A DNA stretch of 9,194 nt from Nostoc sp. GT001 (GCF_030382115.1 NZ_JAUDRJ010000003.1:774599-783792); one strand, 5' to 3'; counted from the first letter of the stretch, positions 1-6,332 are shown. The notes: a model not told the origin generated them from the sequence alone. Translations and numbers: made by a program.

Positions 1-9
1 GGAGTATTT

Positions 10-67
10 ACAGGTTAAAGGTTGCAAGTTATCGGTTACAGAAAACTATTACCTGTCCCCTGTAACC
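10..67. repeat. Short direct and inverted repeats downstream of the str operon
   Basis: GGTTACAG (34-41) is the exact reverse complement of CTGTAACC (60-67), and ACAGGT (10-15) of ACCTGT (51-56). The two pairs interleave rather than nest, so this looks like degenerate heptad-type repeats of the Nostocales kind, not one simple hairpin. It lies beyond the terminator-like hairpin of tuf. No gene is visible between position 1 and the tuf stop codon. Confidence 0.5.
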
Positions 68-93
68 TATTGCCTTATTTATAGAGGGAAGAG

Positions 94-135
94 AAAGGAG
101 CAGAGAGGCAAAATAAATACCATCTCTGCTCCTTT
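94..135 (-). terminator. Strong hairpin after tuf, probable end of the str transcript
   Basis: Arms AAAGGAGCAGAGA (94-106) and TCTCTGCTCCTTT (123-135) are perfectly complementary over 13 bp, with a 16-nt AT-rich loop. On the minus strand the hairpin starts 18 nt after the tuf stop codon. The downstream arm ends in TTT followed by a pyrimidine-rich CTCTTCCC, so it lacks a classical U-run. It could be a terminator or a stable 3'-end or processing stem. In many cyanobacteria rpsJ follows tuf; here no rpsJ start is visible in the 153 nt shown. Confidence 0.65.
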
Positions 136-153
136 GTTATGAGCAAAAAGGTG

Positions 154-1383
154 CTACTTGATAATTTTGGAAACGACACCAGCACCGATGGTGCGACCAC
201 CTTCGCGGATAGCGAAGCGCATTCCTTGTTCAATCGCGATCGCGTTGATCAATTCTACTGTCATCTTGATGCGATCGCCTGGCATGACCATTTCTACTTC
301 TTTGCCTTCATCGGAAGTGTAGGCTTTGATAGTACCAGTTACATCGGTTGTCCGCACGTAGAACTGGGGACGATAGCCAGCGAAAAATGGAGTCTTACGA
401 CCACCTTCTTTTTCTGTGAGGACGTACACTTCACCTTCAAATTCATTATGAGGTTTAATTGAACCTGGTTTGGCAATTACCATACCCCGTTCAATATCAG
501 CCTTCTGGATACCCCGGAGTAGTACGCCAGCGTTATCTCCAGCCATACCTTGCTCAAGACTCTTCTTGAACATTTCAATCCCAGTTACGGTAGTAGCGCG
601 AGTATCTCTGATACCCACTAGTTCAACGTTATCGCCAACTTTTACTACACCCCGTTCAATCCGACCAGTGGCGACAGTACCACGACCTGTGATTGAGAAC
701 ACGTCTTCTACAGCCATCAGGAAAGGTTTATCAACATCCCGCTCAGGAGTGGGGATGTAAGAATCTACAGCATCCATCAGTTCATAGATTTTGTCTACCC
801 AAGGATTTTCACCGCGTTGGGTCTTGGGATTCTTGGTCATTGCTTCCAGAGCTTGCAGACCAGAGCCTTTGATAATAGGGATATCATCACCAGGGAAATC
901 ATAGCTGCTTAACAGTTCTCTCAGTTCTAGTTCCACTAGTTCCAGGAGTTCTGGGTCATCCATCAAGTCTTCTTTGTTCAAGAAGACAACCAGACTAGGA
1001 ACACCAACCTGTTTTGCCAACAGAATGTGTTCGCGGGTTTGGGGCATAGGACCATCGGTAGCAGCAACTACGAGGATACCTCCGTCCATCTGTGCAGCAC
1101 CAGTGATCATGTTCTTCACATAGTCAGCGTGTCCTGGACAGTCTACGTGAGCATAGTGTCTATTTGCAGTTTCATACTCTACGTGAGCGGTATTGATGGT
1201 AATACCCCGTGCCTTTTCTTCTGGGGCATTATCAATTTGGTCGTAGCCTTTAGCTACAGCTTGACCCATAGCTGCCAAGGTCATGGTGATGGCTGCTGTC
1301 AAGGTAGTTTTACCGTGGTCAACGTGGCCAACTGTACCGATATTAATGTGGGGTTTATTCCTTTCAAACTTTGCGCGTGCCAT
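154..1383 (-). CDS. tuf: Translation elongation factor Tu (EF-Tu)
   Basis: EF-Tu is the cytosolic GTPase that carries aminoacyl-tRNA to the ribosomal A site. The 409-residue product shows the full GTPase set: P-loop GHVDHGKT (19-26), switch I RGITI (59-63), DCPGH (81-85, with H85 equivalent to the catalytic E. coli H84) and NKED (136-139). The C-terminal beta-barrel domains II and III follow. About ten extra residues around 182-192 account for its length over the roughly 394-residue enterobacterial protein and are typical of cyanobacterial and plastid EF-Tu. C82 matches the cysteine reported as oxidation-sensitive in Synechocystis EF-Tu. The ATG start has an AAGGAA Shine-Dalgarno (1394-1399) within the 23-nt gap after fusA, so the two genes are surely cotranscribed. 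It is the last str gene in the window and is followed by a strong hairpin. Confidence 0.98.
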   Translation of the reverse strand: MARAKFERNKPHINIGTVGHVDHGKTTLTAAITMTLAAMGQAVAKGYDQIDNAPEEKARGITINTAHVEYETANRHYAHVDCPGHADYVKNMITGAAQMDGGILVVAATDGPMPQTREHILLAKQVGVPSLVVFLNKEDLMDDPELLELVELELRELLSSYDFPGDDIPIIKGSGLQALEAMTKNPKTQRGENPWVDKIYELMDAVDSYIPTPERDVDKPFLMAVEDVFSITGRGTVATGRIERGVVKVGDNVELVGIRDTRATTVTGIEMFKKSLEQGMAGDNAGVLLRGIQKADIERGMVIAKPGSIKPHNEFEGEVYVLTEKEGGRKTPFFAGYRPQFYVRTTDVTGTIKAYTSDEGKEVEMVMPGDRIKMTVELINAIAIEQGMRFAIREGGRTIGAGVVSKIIK

Positions 1384-1406
1384 GAATGCTCATTTCCTTA
1401 TTTTAA

Positions 1407-3485
1407 CTAAGCGTTCCCTTTGCTTTTTGCAATGATAGTTTCAGCTACGCTGCGAGGCACCTCTTCGTAGTGGCTGAATTCCATCGTGAAGGTACCCCGA
1501 CCTTGCGTTTTTGACCGGATATCAGTGGCGTAGCCAAACATGCTCGCTAGTGGAACTTTGGATGTTACCTTAGCGAGTCCCTTTTCGGTGCTTTGGCTTT
1601 CAATCTGCCCTCGGCGGGTGTTGAGGTCGCCAATGACGTTTCCCATATAGTCTTCAGGAACTTCAACTTCAACTTTCATCATAGGCTCTAAGATGACAGG
1701 TGAAGCTTTCAGTACAGCCTCTTTCATCGCCATTGAGCCAGCGATTTTGAAAGCCATTTCTGAAGAGTCTACATCGTGGTATGACCCATCAATTAGCGTC
1801 GCTTTAACGTCAATCAACGGATATCCAGCTAGAACACCGGATTCGCAGCTTTCTTTCATTCCTTGTTCTGCGGGGCCAACGTACTCTTTAGGTACTGTAC
1901 CACCAGCAATTTTGGAAACGAATTCAAAGCCACTACCGGGTTCTCCAGGCTCCAAATTGATCACAACGTGACCGTATTGACCTTTACCACCACTTTGGCG
2001 GATGAATTTGCCCTCAACTTTATTTACAGCTTTCCGAATTGTTTCTCGGTAAGCTACTTGTGGGGCACCTACATTCGCTTCCACCTTGAATTCTCGTAAC
2101 ATCCGGTCTACTAGAATTTCTAGGTGTAGCTCTCCCATCCCCGCGATCACGGTTTGGTTTGTTTCCGGATCGACGCGGACACGGAAGGTGGGGTCTTCTT
2201 CTGAGAGAGATTGCAGAGCCTTGGACAGCTTGTCCATGTCGTTCTTGGTTTTGGGTTCAACCGCTACCGAGATCACAGGCTCGGGAATGAATAGTGATTC
2301 CAGAATTACTGGCGATCCATCATCACAGAGCGTGTCACCTGTCAAGGTGTCTTTCAATCCCAGAGCTGCTCCCAAATCACCCGCTCGCAGTTCATCGACA
2401 TCTTGCCGATCGTCTGCCTTCATGAGAACTAAGCGAGAAATCCGTTCTTTTTTATTCTTACTAGCGTTGAGAACGTAGCTGCCCTTCTTCAGGACACCAG
2501 AATAAACGCGAACAAATGTCAGCCGACCGTAAGGGTCAGCCATAATCTTGAATGCCAGAGCCGCTAGGGGTTCGTTGTCATCAGCCCGCCGCTCAACAGT
2601 ATCGCCATTGGGCAGTAAGCCTTGAATTGGCGGTACTTCACTTGGCGCTGGGAGGTAATCAACAACGGCATCCAGCATCAATTGCACGCCTTTGTTTTTG
2701 AATGCCGAACCACAAAGTACTGGTACAATTGTCCCCGCAATTGTGCCTTTACGTAGGGCAGTCCGAACTTCCTGTTCTGTAAGTTCTTCGCCCTCGAAGT
2801 ACTTAGCCATCAGAGCATCATCGGTTTCTGCCGCAGCTTCTATGAGCTTGGTACGGAATTCGTCTACCTGCGCTTGTAGTTCTTCTGGGATATCAGTTTC
2901 CTGAATATCAGTTCCTTGGTCATTAGCGTAAATATACGCACGTTGCCGTACTAGGTCAACGATCCCTCGGAAGTCGTTTTCACTACCAATTGGTAGTTGA
3001 ATGGCGATCGCATTCGCCCGCAGGCGATCGCGGATTTGCTCGTGAACTTTATAAAAGTTCGCTCCGGTGCGATCCATCTTGTTAATAAAGGCTATCCGAG
3101 GAACTTTGTAGCGTTCTGCTTGACGCCACACTGTCTCAGACTGCGGTTGCACGCCACCCACAGAACAAAATACTGCGATTACACCATCCAACACGCGCAT
3201 CGAACGCTCAACTTCAATTGTGAAGTCTACGTGACCCGGAGTATCGATAATGTTAATTTGATGATCTTTCCAACTGGTACTGATCGCAGCAGCAGTAATG
3301 GTAATTCCCCGCTCCCGCTCCTGCTCCATCCAGTCTGTGACAGCAGTTCCTTCGTGAACTTCGCCAATTTTATGAATTATCCCAGAGTAAAATAATATTC
3401 TCTCTGTTGTTGTTGTTTTGCCCGCATCTATATGCGCCGCAATACCAATGTTGCGTACTTTCTCTAGCGGGATCGTGCGTGCCAC
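1407..3485 (-). CDS. fusA: Translation elongation factor G (EF-G)
   Basis: EF-G is the GTPase that drives tRNA-mRNA translocation and, with ribosome recycling factor, subunit splitting. The 692-residue protein is full length. G domain motifs are AHIDAGKT (17-24), RGITI (59-63), DTPGH (81-85), NKMD (135-138) and GSAFKN (259-264). Domain II follows at about 305-400, domain III carries GELHLEI (451-457), and domain IV ends in the tip loop HDVDSSE (570-576) that enters the decoding centre. C107 and C258 sit in the same motifs as the two cysteines reported to form an inactivating disulfide in Synechocystis EF-G. The start is GTG, chosen because a full AGGAGGT Shine-Dalgarno lies 4 nt upstream and the product begins [14 protein letters not shown], as in homologues. 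It is separated from rpsG by 139 nt and from tuf by 23 nt. Confidence 0.98.
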   Translation of the reverse strand: MARTIPLEKVRNIGIAAHIDAGKTTTTERILFYSGIIHKIGEVHEGTAVTDWMEQERERGITITAAAISTSWKDHQINIIDTPGHVDFTIEVERSMRVLDGVIAVFCSVGGVQPQSETVWRQAERYKVPRIAFINKMDRTGANFYKVHEQIRDRLRANAIAIQLPIGSENDFRGIVDLVRQRAYIYANDQGTDIQETDIPEELQAQVDEFRTKLIEAAAETDDALMAKYFEGEELTEQEVRTALRKGTIAGTIVPVLCGSAFKNKGVQLMLDAVVDYLPAPSEVPPIQGLLPNGDTVERRADDNEPLAALAFKIMADPYGRLTFVRVYSGVLKKGSYVLNASKNKKERISRLVLMKADDRQDVDELRAGDLGAALGLKDTLTGDTLCDDGSPVILESLFIPEPVISVAVEPKTKNDMDKLSKALQSLSEEDPTFRVRVDPETNQTVIAGMGELHLEILVDRMLREFKVEANVGAPQVAYRETIRKAVNKVEGKFIRQSGGKGQYGHVVINLEPGEPGSGFEFVSKIAGGTVPKEYVGPAEQGMKESCESGVLAGYPLIDVKATLIDGSYHDVDSSEMAFKIAGSMAMKEAVLKASPVILEPMMKVEVEVPEDYMGNVIGDLNTRRGQIESQSTEKGLAKVTSKVPLASMFGYATDIRSKTQGRGTFTMEFSHYEEVPRSVAETIIAKSKGNA
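3004..3031. repeat. Two adjacent HIP1 palindromes (GCGATCGC) within fusA
   Basis: GCGATCGC occurs at 3004-3011 and 3024-3031. I also see exact copies at 236-243 and 271-278 (tuf), 5240-5247 (Fe-S gene), 7182-7189, 7845-7852 and 8438-8445 (glycosidase gene). All eight are inside genes and none is in the long spacers. The octamer is the highly iterated palindrome of many cyanobacterial genomes and supports the taxonomic assignment. Confidence 0.85.
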
Positions 3486-3489
3486 AGCT

Positions 3490-3496
3490 ACCTCCT
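3490..3496 (-). promoter_or_regulatory. Strong Shine-Dalgarno fixing the GTG start of fusA
   Basis: The minus strand reads AGGAGGT, a near-complete anti-16S match, 4 nt before the GTG codon at 3485-3483. No in-frame ATG lies nearby upstream, so this site decides the start. It contrasts with rpsL, which has no recognisable Shine-Dalgarno. Confidence 0.8.
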
Positions 3497-3584
3497 ATAG
3501 TTTTTGCCTCATGATATCTTGTATATTACTCTTTGTTAAGATTCTATACTTTTAGGGAAAACCGTCTTCTTTTTGTAAATCATA

Positions 3585-3615
3585 CGATATACCGCTTCTG
3601 GAGGGCGATATATCG
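3585..3615 (-). other. Stem-loop between rpsG and fusA
   Basis: On the minus strand, arms CGATATATCG and CGGTATATCG form a 10-bp stem with an 11-nt loop, beginning 9 nt after the rpsG stop codon. One pair is a U-G wobble in the minus-strand RNA but a C-A mismatch in the plus-strand RNA, so the structure favours the str transcript. No U-run follows on the minus strand, so it is more likely an intercistronic processing, stabilising or attenuating stem than a full terminator. A T6 tract (3617-3622) on the plus side makes it resemble an antisense terminator. The rest of the 139-nt spacer shows only the fusA ribosome-binding site. Confidence 0.5.
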
Positions 3616-3624
3616 CTTTTTTAC

Positions 3625-4095
3625 TTAGTAACGATAGTGTGCGAATGCTTTGTTAGCTTCCGCCATCCGGTGCGTTTCTTCGCGTTTGCGAATGGCATTG
3701 CCAGTTTCGTTGGCAGCATCCATTAACTCATTTGCCAGTTTGCTGGCCATTGTCCGGCCTGGTCTAGACCGAGAATATTGCACTAACCAACGCAGTGCTA
3801 AAGTAGTGCCCCGTTCTGTACGCACTTCCATTGGTACTTGGTAGGTTGCTCCACCAACTCGCCGAGCCTTTACTTCTACTAAAGGCGTGGCATTTCGCAC
3901 TGCTCTTTCAAAGGTTTCTAAGGCACCAGCACCAGTGCGTTCTTCAATAGTTTTTAATGCATCATAAACAATGCGTGCGGCAAGTGATTTTTTGCCATGA
4001 CGCATGATCCGTCTGATAATCATGCTCACAAGGCGACTGTTATATACGGAGTCAGACGGAACTGGGCGCCTTTGAATAACACCACGACGAGACAT
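3625..4095 (-). CDS. rpsG: 30S ribosomal protein S7
   Basis: S7 is a primary 16S rRNA-binding protein that nucleates assembly of the 30S head and lies near the E site. The 156-residue product is full length for bacterial S7. It has the basic N-terminus [15 protein letters not shown], the central [17 protein letters not shown] region (about 76-92), the [14 protein letters not shown] helix and the conserved C-terminus [16 protein letters not shown]. The ATG start has an AAGGTG Shine-Dalgarno (plus-strand 4100-4105), 4 nt upstream. A TATAAT box about 32 nt before the start suggests a promoter of its own, in addition to read-through from rpsL across an unusually long 588-nt spacer. In E. coli, S7 represses its operon by binding the rpsL-rpsG junction; whether that occurs here cannot be judged, because the junction looks quite different. 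Confidence 0.98.
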   Translation of the reverse strand: MSRRGVIQRRPVPSDSVYNSRLVSMIIRRIMRHGKKSLAARIVYDALKTIEERTGAGALETFERAVRNATPLVEVKARRVGGATYQVPMEVRTERGTTLALRWLVQYSRSRPGRTMASKLANELMDAANETGNAIRKREETHRMAEANKAFAHYRY

Positions 4096-4126
4096 ACTTC
4101 ACCTTTAATTCGGAATTGGCAACGAA

Positions 4127-4155
4127 ATTATATGCTATCAGACACTGGAAACTAA
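4127..4155 (-). promoter_or_regulatory. Candidate promoter for rpsG-fusA-tuf
   Basis: The minus strand has a perfect -10 box TATAAT (4132-4127). With a 17-nt spacer the -35 position reads TTAGTT (4155-4150), a poor match to TTGACA. Transcription would begin near 4120 and leave a leader of about 25 nt containing the rpsG Shine-Dalgarno. The weak -35 box keeps confidence moderate. Confidence 0.45.
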
Positions 4156-4230
4156 AAGCGGTAGAACCCAACCCTCAGACTTCCTCTATTTTTTTCGACC
4201 GTTGCAGCAAGGCTGACTTATTTACTGCCA

Positions 4231-4254
4231 ATTTTGGATTTTGGATTTTGGATT
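4231..4254 (+). repeat. Heptamer tandem repeat ATTTTGG
   Basis: Three exact head-to-tail copies of ATTTTGG begin at 4231, 4238 and 4245, followed by a partial ATT. This matches the short tandemly repeated heptamers known from Nostocales genomes. An inverted partial copy, AATCCAAAAT, lies at 4337-4346, and looser relatives (CTAAAATCTAAAATTG) appear near 4402-4417. Confidence 0.75.
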
Positions 4255-4355
4255 AAAAGTTTTCGGTATATATTCCGATCGCAAGGATCTGAACAAATCA
4301 AAAGTCTGTAAGCCTAATTCCCTTGTGGGTTTGACCAATCCAAAATCGCAAATCG

Positions 4356-4389
4356 TTCGACTGAGCAACTTGCCTTGAGCGAAGTCGAA
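4356..4389. repeat. Degenerate interspersed inverted repeat
   Basis: TTCGACT (4356-4362) is complementary to AGTCGAA (4383-4389). The right half, TTGAGCGAAGTCGAA (4375-4389), has the form of a common cyanobacterial intergenic repeat whose intact left half would be its longer complement. The left half here appears shortened, so this looks like a decayed copy. The family assignment is from memory and unverified. Confidence 0.5.
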
Positions 4390-4520
4390 AGGAGCCGAAG
4401 TCTAAAATCTAAAATTGTTTGACTTGCTACCTGCAACTAAATACTCAAGGCGACAAGATTATAAAATTTAATGTTCAGATGAGAGACTCGCTGTCAGTTA
4501 CAGCTTTCTCCTCAGAACTT

Positions 4521-4543
4521 CTACACTTGCTCGCTTAGTGTAG
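4521..4543. repeat. 7-bp hairpin in the rpsL-rpsG spacer
   Basis: CTACACT (4521-4527) and AGTGTAG (4537-4543) are perfectly complementary with a 9-nt loop. No T-run follows closely on either strand. The role is unknown. Confidence 0.35.
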
Positions 4544-4643
4544 ATGTAGCTTGCTTGATTTTTTGAAACAGACTTTAGCAGCCTTCATAACTACTGTTAG
4601 AACAAAGATGCCGCTCTTCTTTTGCCCTTCAATGTTTTTAAGG

Positions 4644-4680
4644 TAGACGATTAATCGTATTGGATGCGATTAATCGTCTA
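4644..4680 (-). terminator. Perfect 14-bp hairpin directly after rpsL
   Basis: TAGACGATTAATCG (4644-4657) and CGATTAATCGTCTA (4667-4680) pair perfectly over 14 bp with a 9-nt loop. On the minus strand the stem begins 3 nt after the rpsL stop codon and is followed by CCTTAAAAACATT, so there is no U-run. It may be a partial terminator, an RNase-processing stem or a 3'-end stabiliser that sets rpsL apart from rpsG. The plus strand has T6 (4687-4692) six nt after the stem, but those bases encode the S12 lysines. Confidence 0.6.
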
Positions 4681-4683
4681 ATC

Positions 4684-5067
4684 CTATTTTTTCGCTTCTT
4701 TAGGACGCTTGGTTCCATATTTGGAACGGCCTTGCTTGCGGTCTTTGACTCCGGCTGTATCTAGGGTGCCACGGATAATGTGGTATCTCACGCCTGGTAG
4801 ATCCTTAACCCGACCGCCACGAATCATCACAACTGAGTGTTCTTGTAAGTTGTGACCAATGCCTGGAATGTAAGCTGTGACTTCAAATCCAGAAGTAAGT
4901 CTGACTCTTGCTACTTTGCGTAGGGCTGAGTTAGGCTTTTTTGGTGTGGTCGTGTATACTCTGGTACAAACTCCCCGACGTTGGGGGCATTGTTTCAGAG
5001 CAGGGGACTTGGTTTTCTGACGCGCTTGTTCGCGCTCATTTCGTATTAGCTGCTGTATTGTTGGCAT
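4684..5067 (-). CDS. rpsL: 30S ribosomal protein S12
   Basis: S12 sits at the decoding centre of the 30S subunit and helps control translational accuracy. The 127-residue product is full length and strongly conserved: [14 protein letters not shown] at the N-terminus, [18 protein letters not shown] (40-57), [11 protein letters not shown] (68-78) and [13 protein letters not shown] (84-96). K43 and K44 in the first loop and K88 in the second, the positions where streptomycin-resistance changes arise in other bacteria, are the wild-type lysines. D89 is the aspartate that is methylthiolated in some bacteria. The ATG start is supported by the conserved N-terminus, although no Shine-Dalgarno is visible upstream (GTAACTC precedes ATG). 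The gene has a consensus promoter about 50 nt upstream and a perfect hairpin right after its stop codon. Confidence 0.98.
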   Translation of the reverse strand: MPTIQQLIRNEREQARQKTKSPALKQCPQRRGVCTRVYTTTPKKPNSALRKVARVRLTSGFEVTAYIPGIGHNLQEHSVVMIRGGRVKDLPGVRYHIIRGTLDTAGVKDRKQGRSKYGTKRPKEAKK

Positions 5068-5116
5068 GAGTTACAGCGCGTAAAGCTGCTTATGGTCTAA
5101 GTTTTAACAAATCCTG

Positions 5117-5146
5117 ATTATATCTTTTTTTACGGCTTTATGTCAA
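5117..5146 (-). promoter_or_regulatory. Consensus sigma-70-type promoter of rpsL / str operon
   Basis: On the minus strand a perfect -35 box TTGACA (5146-5141) and a perfect -10 box TATAAT (5122-5117) are separated by 18 nt. Transcription should start near 5110, giving a leader of about 43 nt before the S12 ATG. Such a strong match suits a ribosomal protein operon read by the housekeeping sigma factor (SigA). It implies that str is transcribed independently of the upstream iron-sulfur gene. Confidence 0.8.
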
Positions 5147-5199
5147 TTGTTATTTTTCCTTAGCCATCAAACATCTGTTTTTTGACTAATGCTCAATCA

Positions 5200-5523
5200 C
5201 TAGGGACTCAAGGAGAAGGAATTGCCACACCCACAGGTAGCGATCGCCAGAGGATTGTGGAAGCGAAAACCACCACCCATTAAGTCTTCTGAATAATCAA
5301 CTCTCAAACCGTTGAGGTAATTTAAGCTTGTGGCATCTATGACTAATTGAATCTCATCCAAGTCGAAAACCTGGTCGTCAACTTTTATTGCTTCATCGAA
5401 GGACATATCATAAAAGAACCCGGAACAACCACCTGGTTTTACTGCCAATCGAAACAAGAGATTTGGCTGCTTGGGCTTTATTCGCCCAATCTCACTTACG
5501 GCTGCTTGACTCAGATGAATCAT
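5200..5523 (-). CDS. HesB/IscA/SufA-type iron-sulfur cluster assembly protein
   Basis: Members of this A-type carrier family bind iron or an Fe-S cluster through three cysteines and pass it to apoproteins in the cytosol. With the ATG start the protein has 107 residues, the usual size. The signature cysteines are C33 in GGCSG and C97 and C99 in the C-terminal CGCG, together with the LDYSEDLMGGGFRFHNP-like block (VDYSEDLMGGGFRF) before them. A TTG codon at 5541 would add six residues (MQKTSS). I prefer the ATG because MIHLSQAAVSEI is where family similarity begins, though neither start has a good Shine-Dalgarno. The gene precedes rpsL by 132 nt, a gap that contains the str promoter, so the two are probably separate units. 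I cannot tell IscA from SufA, so no symbol is given. Confidence 0.9.
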   Translation of the reverse strand: MIHLSQAAVSEIGRIKPKQPNLLFRLAVKPGGCSGFFYDMSFDEAIKVDDQVFDLDEIQLVIDATSLNYLNGLRVDYSEDLMGGGFRFHNPLAIATCGCGNSFSLSP

Positions 5524-5659
5524 GGAACTCGTTTTTTGCAATTGAATACCCCATCTTCCATTTTACAGATAGGTTGACCCTTGCTTGTGCAAAATTCCAA
5601 ATTACCCAAGGCATGAGCGTGATCGCTATTACTACATTTATAACACTAACATATTTCAG

Positions 5660-5682
5660 TCCCCACCTTAACTAGGTAGGGA
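5660..5682 (-). other. 9-bp hairpin between the cupin and Fe-S genes
   Basis: Arms TCCCCACCT (5660-5668) and AGGTAGGGA (5674-5682) enclose a 5-nt loop. In the minus-strand RNA all nine pairs form, one as a U-G wobble; in the plus-strand RNA that pair would be a C-A mismatch. The GC-rich stem may end the cupin transcript, but no U-run follows. The remaining spacer (5542-5766) shows no gene and no promoter I would defend. Confidence 0.45.
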
Positions 5683-5728
5683 CTTCTGGGGTGTAGTAGT
5701 TCGTTTACAAAGACGGTTTACACGAATT

Positions 5729-5746
5729 AGCTTTGGGATTAAAGCT
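5729..5746 (-). other. 6-bp hairpin shortly after the cupin gene
   Basis: AGCTTT (5729-5734) pairs with AAAGCT (5741-5746) around a 6-nt loop, 20 nt beyond the cupin stop codon on the minus strand. It is AT-rich and not followed by a U-run, so it is at best a weak terminator. Together with the GC-rich stem at 5660-5682 it may form the transcript's 3' end. Confidence 0.3.
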
Positions 5747-5766
5747 TTAATAGCGTTCTTTTGGTT

Positions 5767-6186
5767 TTAATCTTTGGTACGGGCATAGTCATCTTGGTAG
5801 CGAATAATATCATCTTCTCCCAAGTATTCGCCATTTTGGACTTCAATCAACACCAAGGGGATCACGCCAGGATTTTCTAAACGATGAGATGTACATTGGG
5901 GTACGTAAGTTGATTCATTATTGCTCAGTAGTACTTCTTTCTCACCACAAACTACTCTAGCTGTACCAGAGACGACAATCCAATGTTCACTACGGTGATG
6001 GTGCATTTGTAGACTGAGGCGGTGTCCAGGCTTAACTTCGATGCGCTTAATTTTGTATCCGCGCCCTTCTTCTAAAACTGTAAAAGCACCCCAAGGACGT
6101 AATTCAGTTGCAGCAACGCCCCTGGAAGTTATGGTTGGAGGGAGGTGTAGAGTTTCAGTCTGTGTAGTTTCTTGATATCGAGCCAT
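5767..6186 (-). CDS. Stand-alone cupin of the mannose-6-phosphate isomerase type II family
   Basis: The 139-residue protein resembles the C-terminal isomerase domain of bifunctional ManC/AlgA enzymes, but has no nucleotidyltransferase domain. Cupin motif 1 is visible in PGHRLSLQMHHHRSEHWIVVSG (about 53-74), with H62, H64 and E67 as likely metal ligands. Motif 2 lies in YVPQCTSHRLENPG (94-107), with P96, H101 and N105. RPWG (30-33) and YKIKRIEVKPG (44-54) are also typical. It could interconvert mannose and fructose 6-phosphates for exopolysaccharide or GDP-mannose supply, or be a non-enzymatic sugar-binding cupin; the sequence does not decide. The ATG at 6186 is preferred over an in-frame ATG at 6207 (146 residues) because only the former has a Shine-Dalgarno, TGAGGT, 4 nt upstream. 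The extra residues would be MSSNEVT. It is probably cytosolic, since no signal peptide is seen. Confidence 0.88.
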   Translation of the reverse strand: MARYQETTQTETLHLPPTITSRGVAATELRPWGAFTVLEEGRGYKIKRIEVKPGHRLSLQMHHHRSEHWIVVSGTARVVCGEKEVLLSNNESTYVPQCTSHRLENPGVIPLVLIEVQNGEYLGEDDIIRYQDDYARTKD

Positions 6187-6190
6187 AGTT

Positions 6191-6196
6191 ACCTCA
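6191..6196 (-). promoter_or_regulatory. Shine-Dalgarno deciding the cupin start
   Basis: The minus strand reads TGAGGT, 4 nt before the ATG at 6186-6184. The alternative ATG at 6207 has no purine-rich site at a suitable distance, so the shorter protein is favoured. Confidence 0.6.
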
Positions 6197-6314
6197 TTTG
6201 AAGACATAACAAACCGTTGGTACTCTTAATTATTGATAAAAAATCTGGCGCTATCTTGCAACCTTGAAAATCAGCAATTTTGTCGCACTTTGATAAACAT
6301 AGCAAAATCAAACC

Positions 6315-6332
6315 TGATGGTGTAAACCATCA
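6315..6332. repeat. 7-bp hairpin in the cupin upstream region
   Basis: TGATGGT (6315-6321) and ACCATCA (6326-6332) pair perfectly with a 4-nt loop. An alternative longer-range pairing exists between GGTGTA (6319-6324) and TACACC (6352-6357), so two mutually exclusive folds are possible. It lies about 110 nt upstream of the cupin's alternative start, and could be an operator, part of a leader, or the 3' end of the glycosidase transcript. Confidence 0.35.

Larger units (their letters stand above)
4096..4683. other. 588-nt rpsL-rpsG spacer without a gene
   Basis: This gap inside the str operon is far longer than the roughly 100-nt junction of E. coli. I find no convincing coding frame on either strand. 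From the rpsL end it holds a 14-bp hairpin (4644-4680), a 7-bp hairpin (4521-4543), a degenerate interspersed inverted repeat (4356-4389), a heptamer tandem repeat (4231-4254) and the candidate rpsG promoter. AATCCAAAAT (4337-4346) is the reverse complement of a unit of that heptamer repeat, so the interval 4231-4346 is bracketed by inverted repeat copies. The spacer appears to have been enlarged by repeat insertion. Confidence 0.7.

Noticed and set aside
139..462. Open plus-strand frame of 107 codons opposite the 3' end of tuf
   Set aside because: It lies wholly antisense to a highly conserved EF-Tu sequence, has no Shine-Dalgarno and resembles no protein family I know. The same holds for other plus-strand frames opposite tuf, fusA, rpsG and the glycosidase gene.
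3486..3584. Promoter directly upstream of fusA
   Set aside because: TTTACA and TATAGA-like boxes exist on the minus strand, but their spacing (about 25 nt) is not acceptable for a sigma-70-type promoter.
3585..3622. Intrinsic terminator on the plus strand
   Set aside because: It is followed by T6, but the plus-strand stem contains a C-A mismatch and no plus-strand gene or promoter is evident. The minus-strand reading is preferred, with the antisense option noted.
4231..4254. Possible CRISPR-like array
   Set aside because: The units are 7 nt, directly adjacent and without spacers, so this is a simple tandem repeat.
5347..5675. Two overlapping plus-strand frames opposite and upstream of the Fe-S gene
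   Set aside because: They overlap each other and the well-supported HesB/IscA gene, and their products show no recognisable domain, so they are treated as chance frames.
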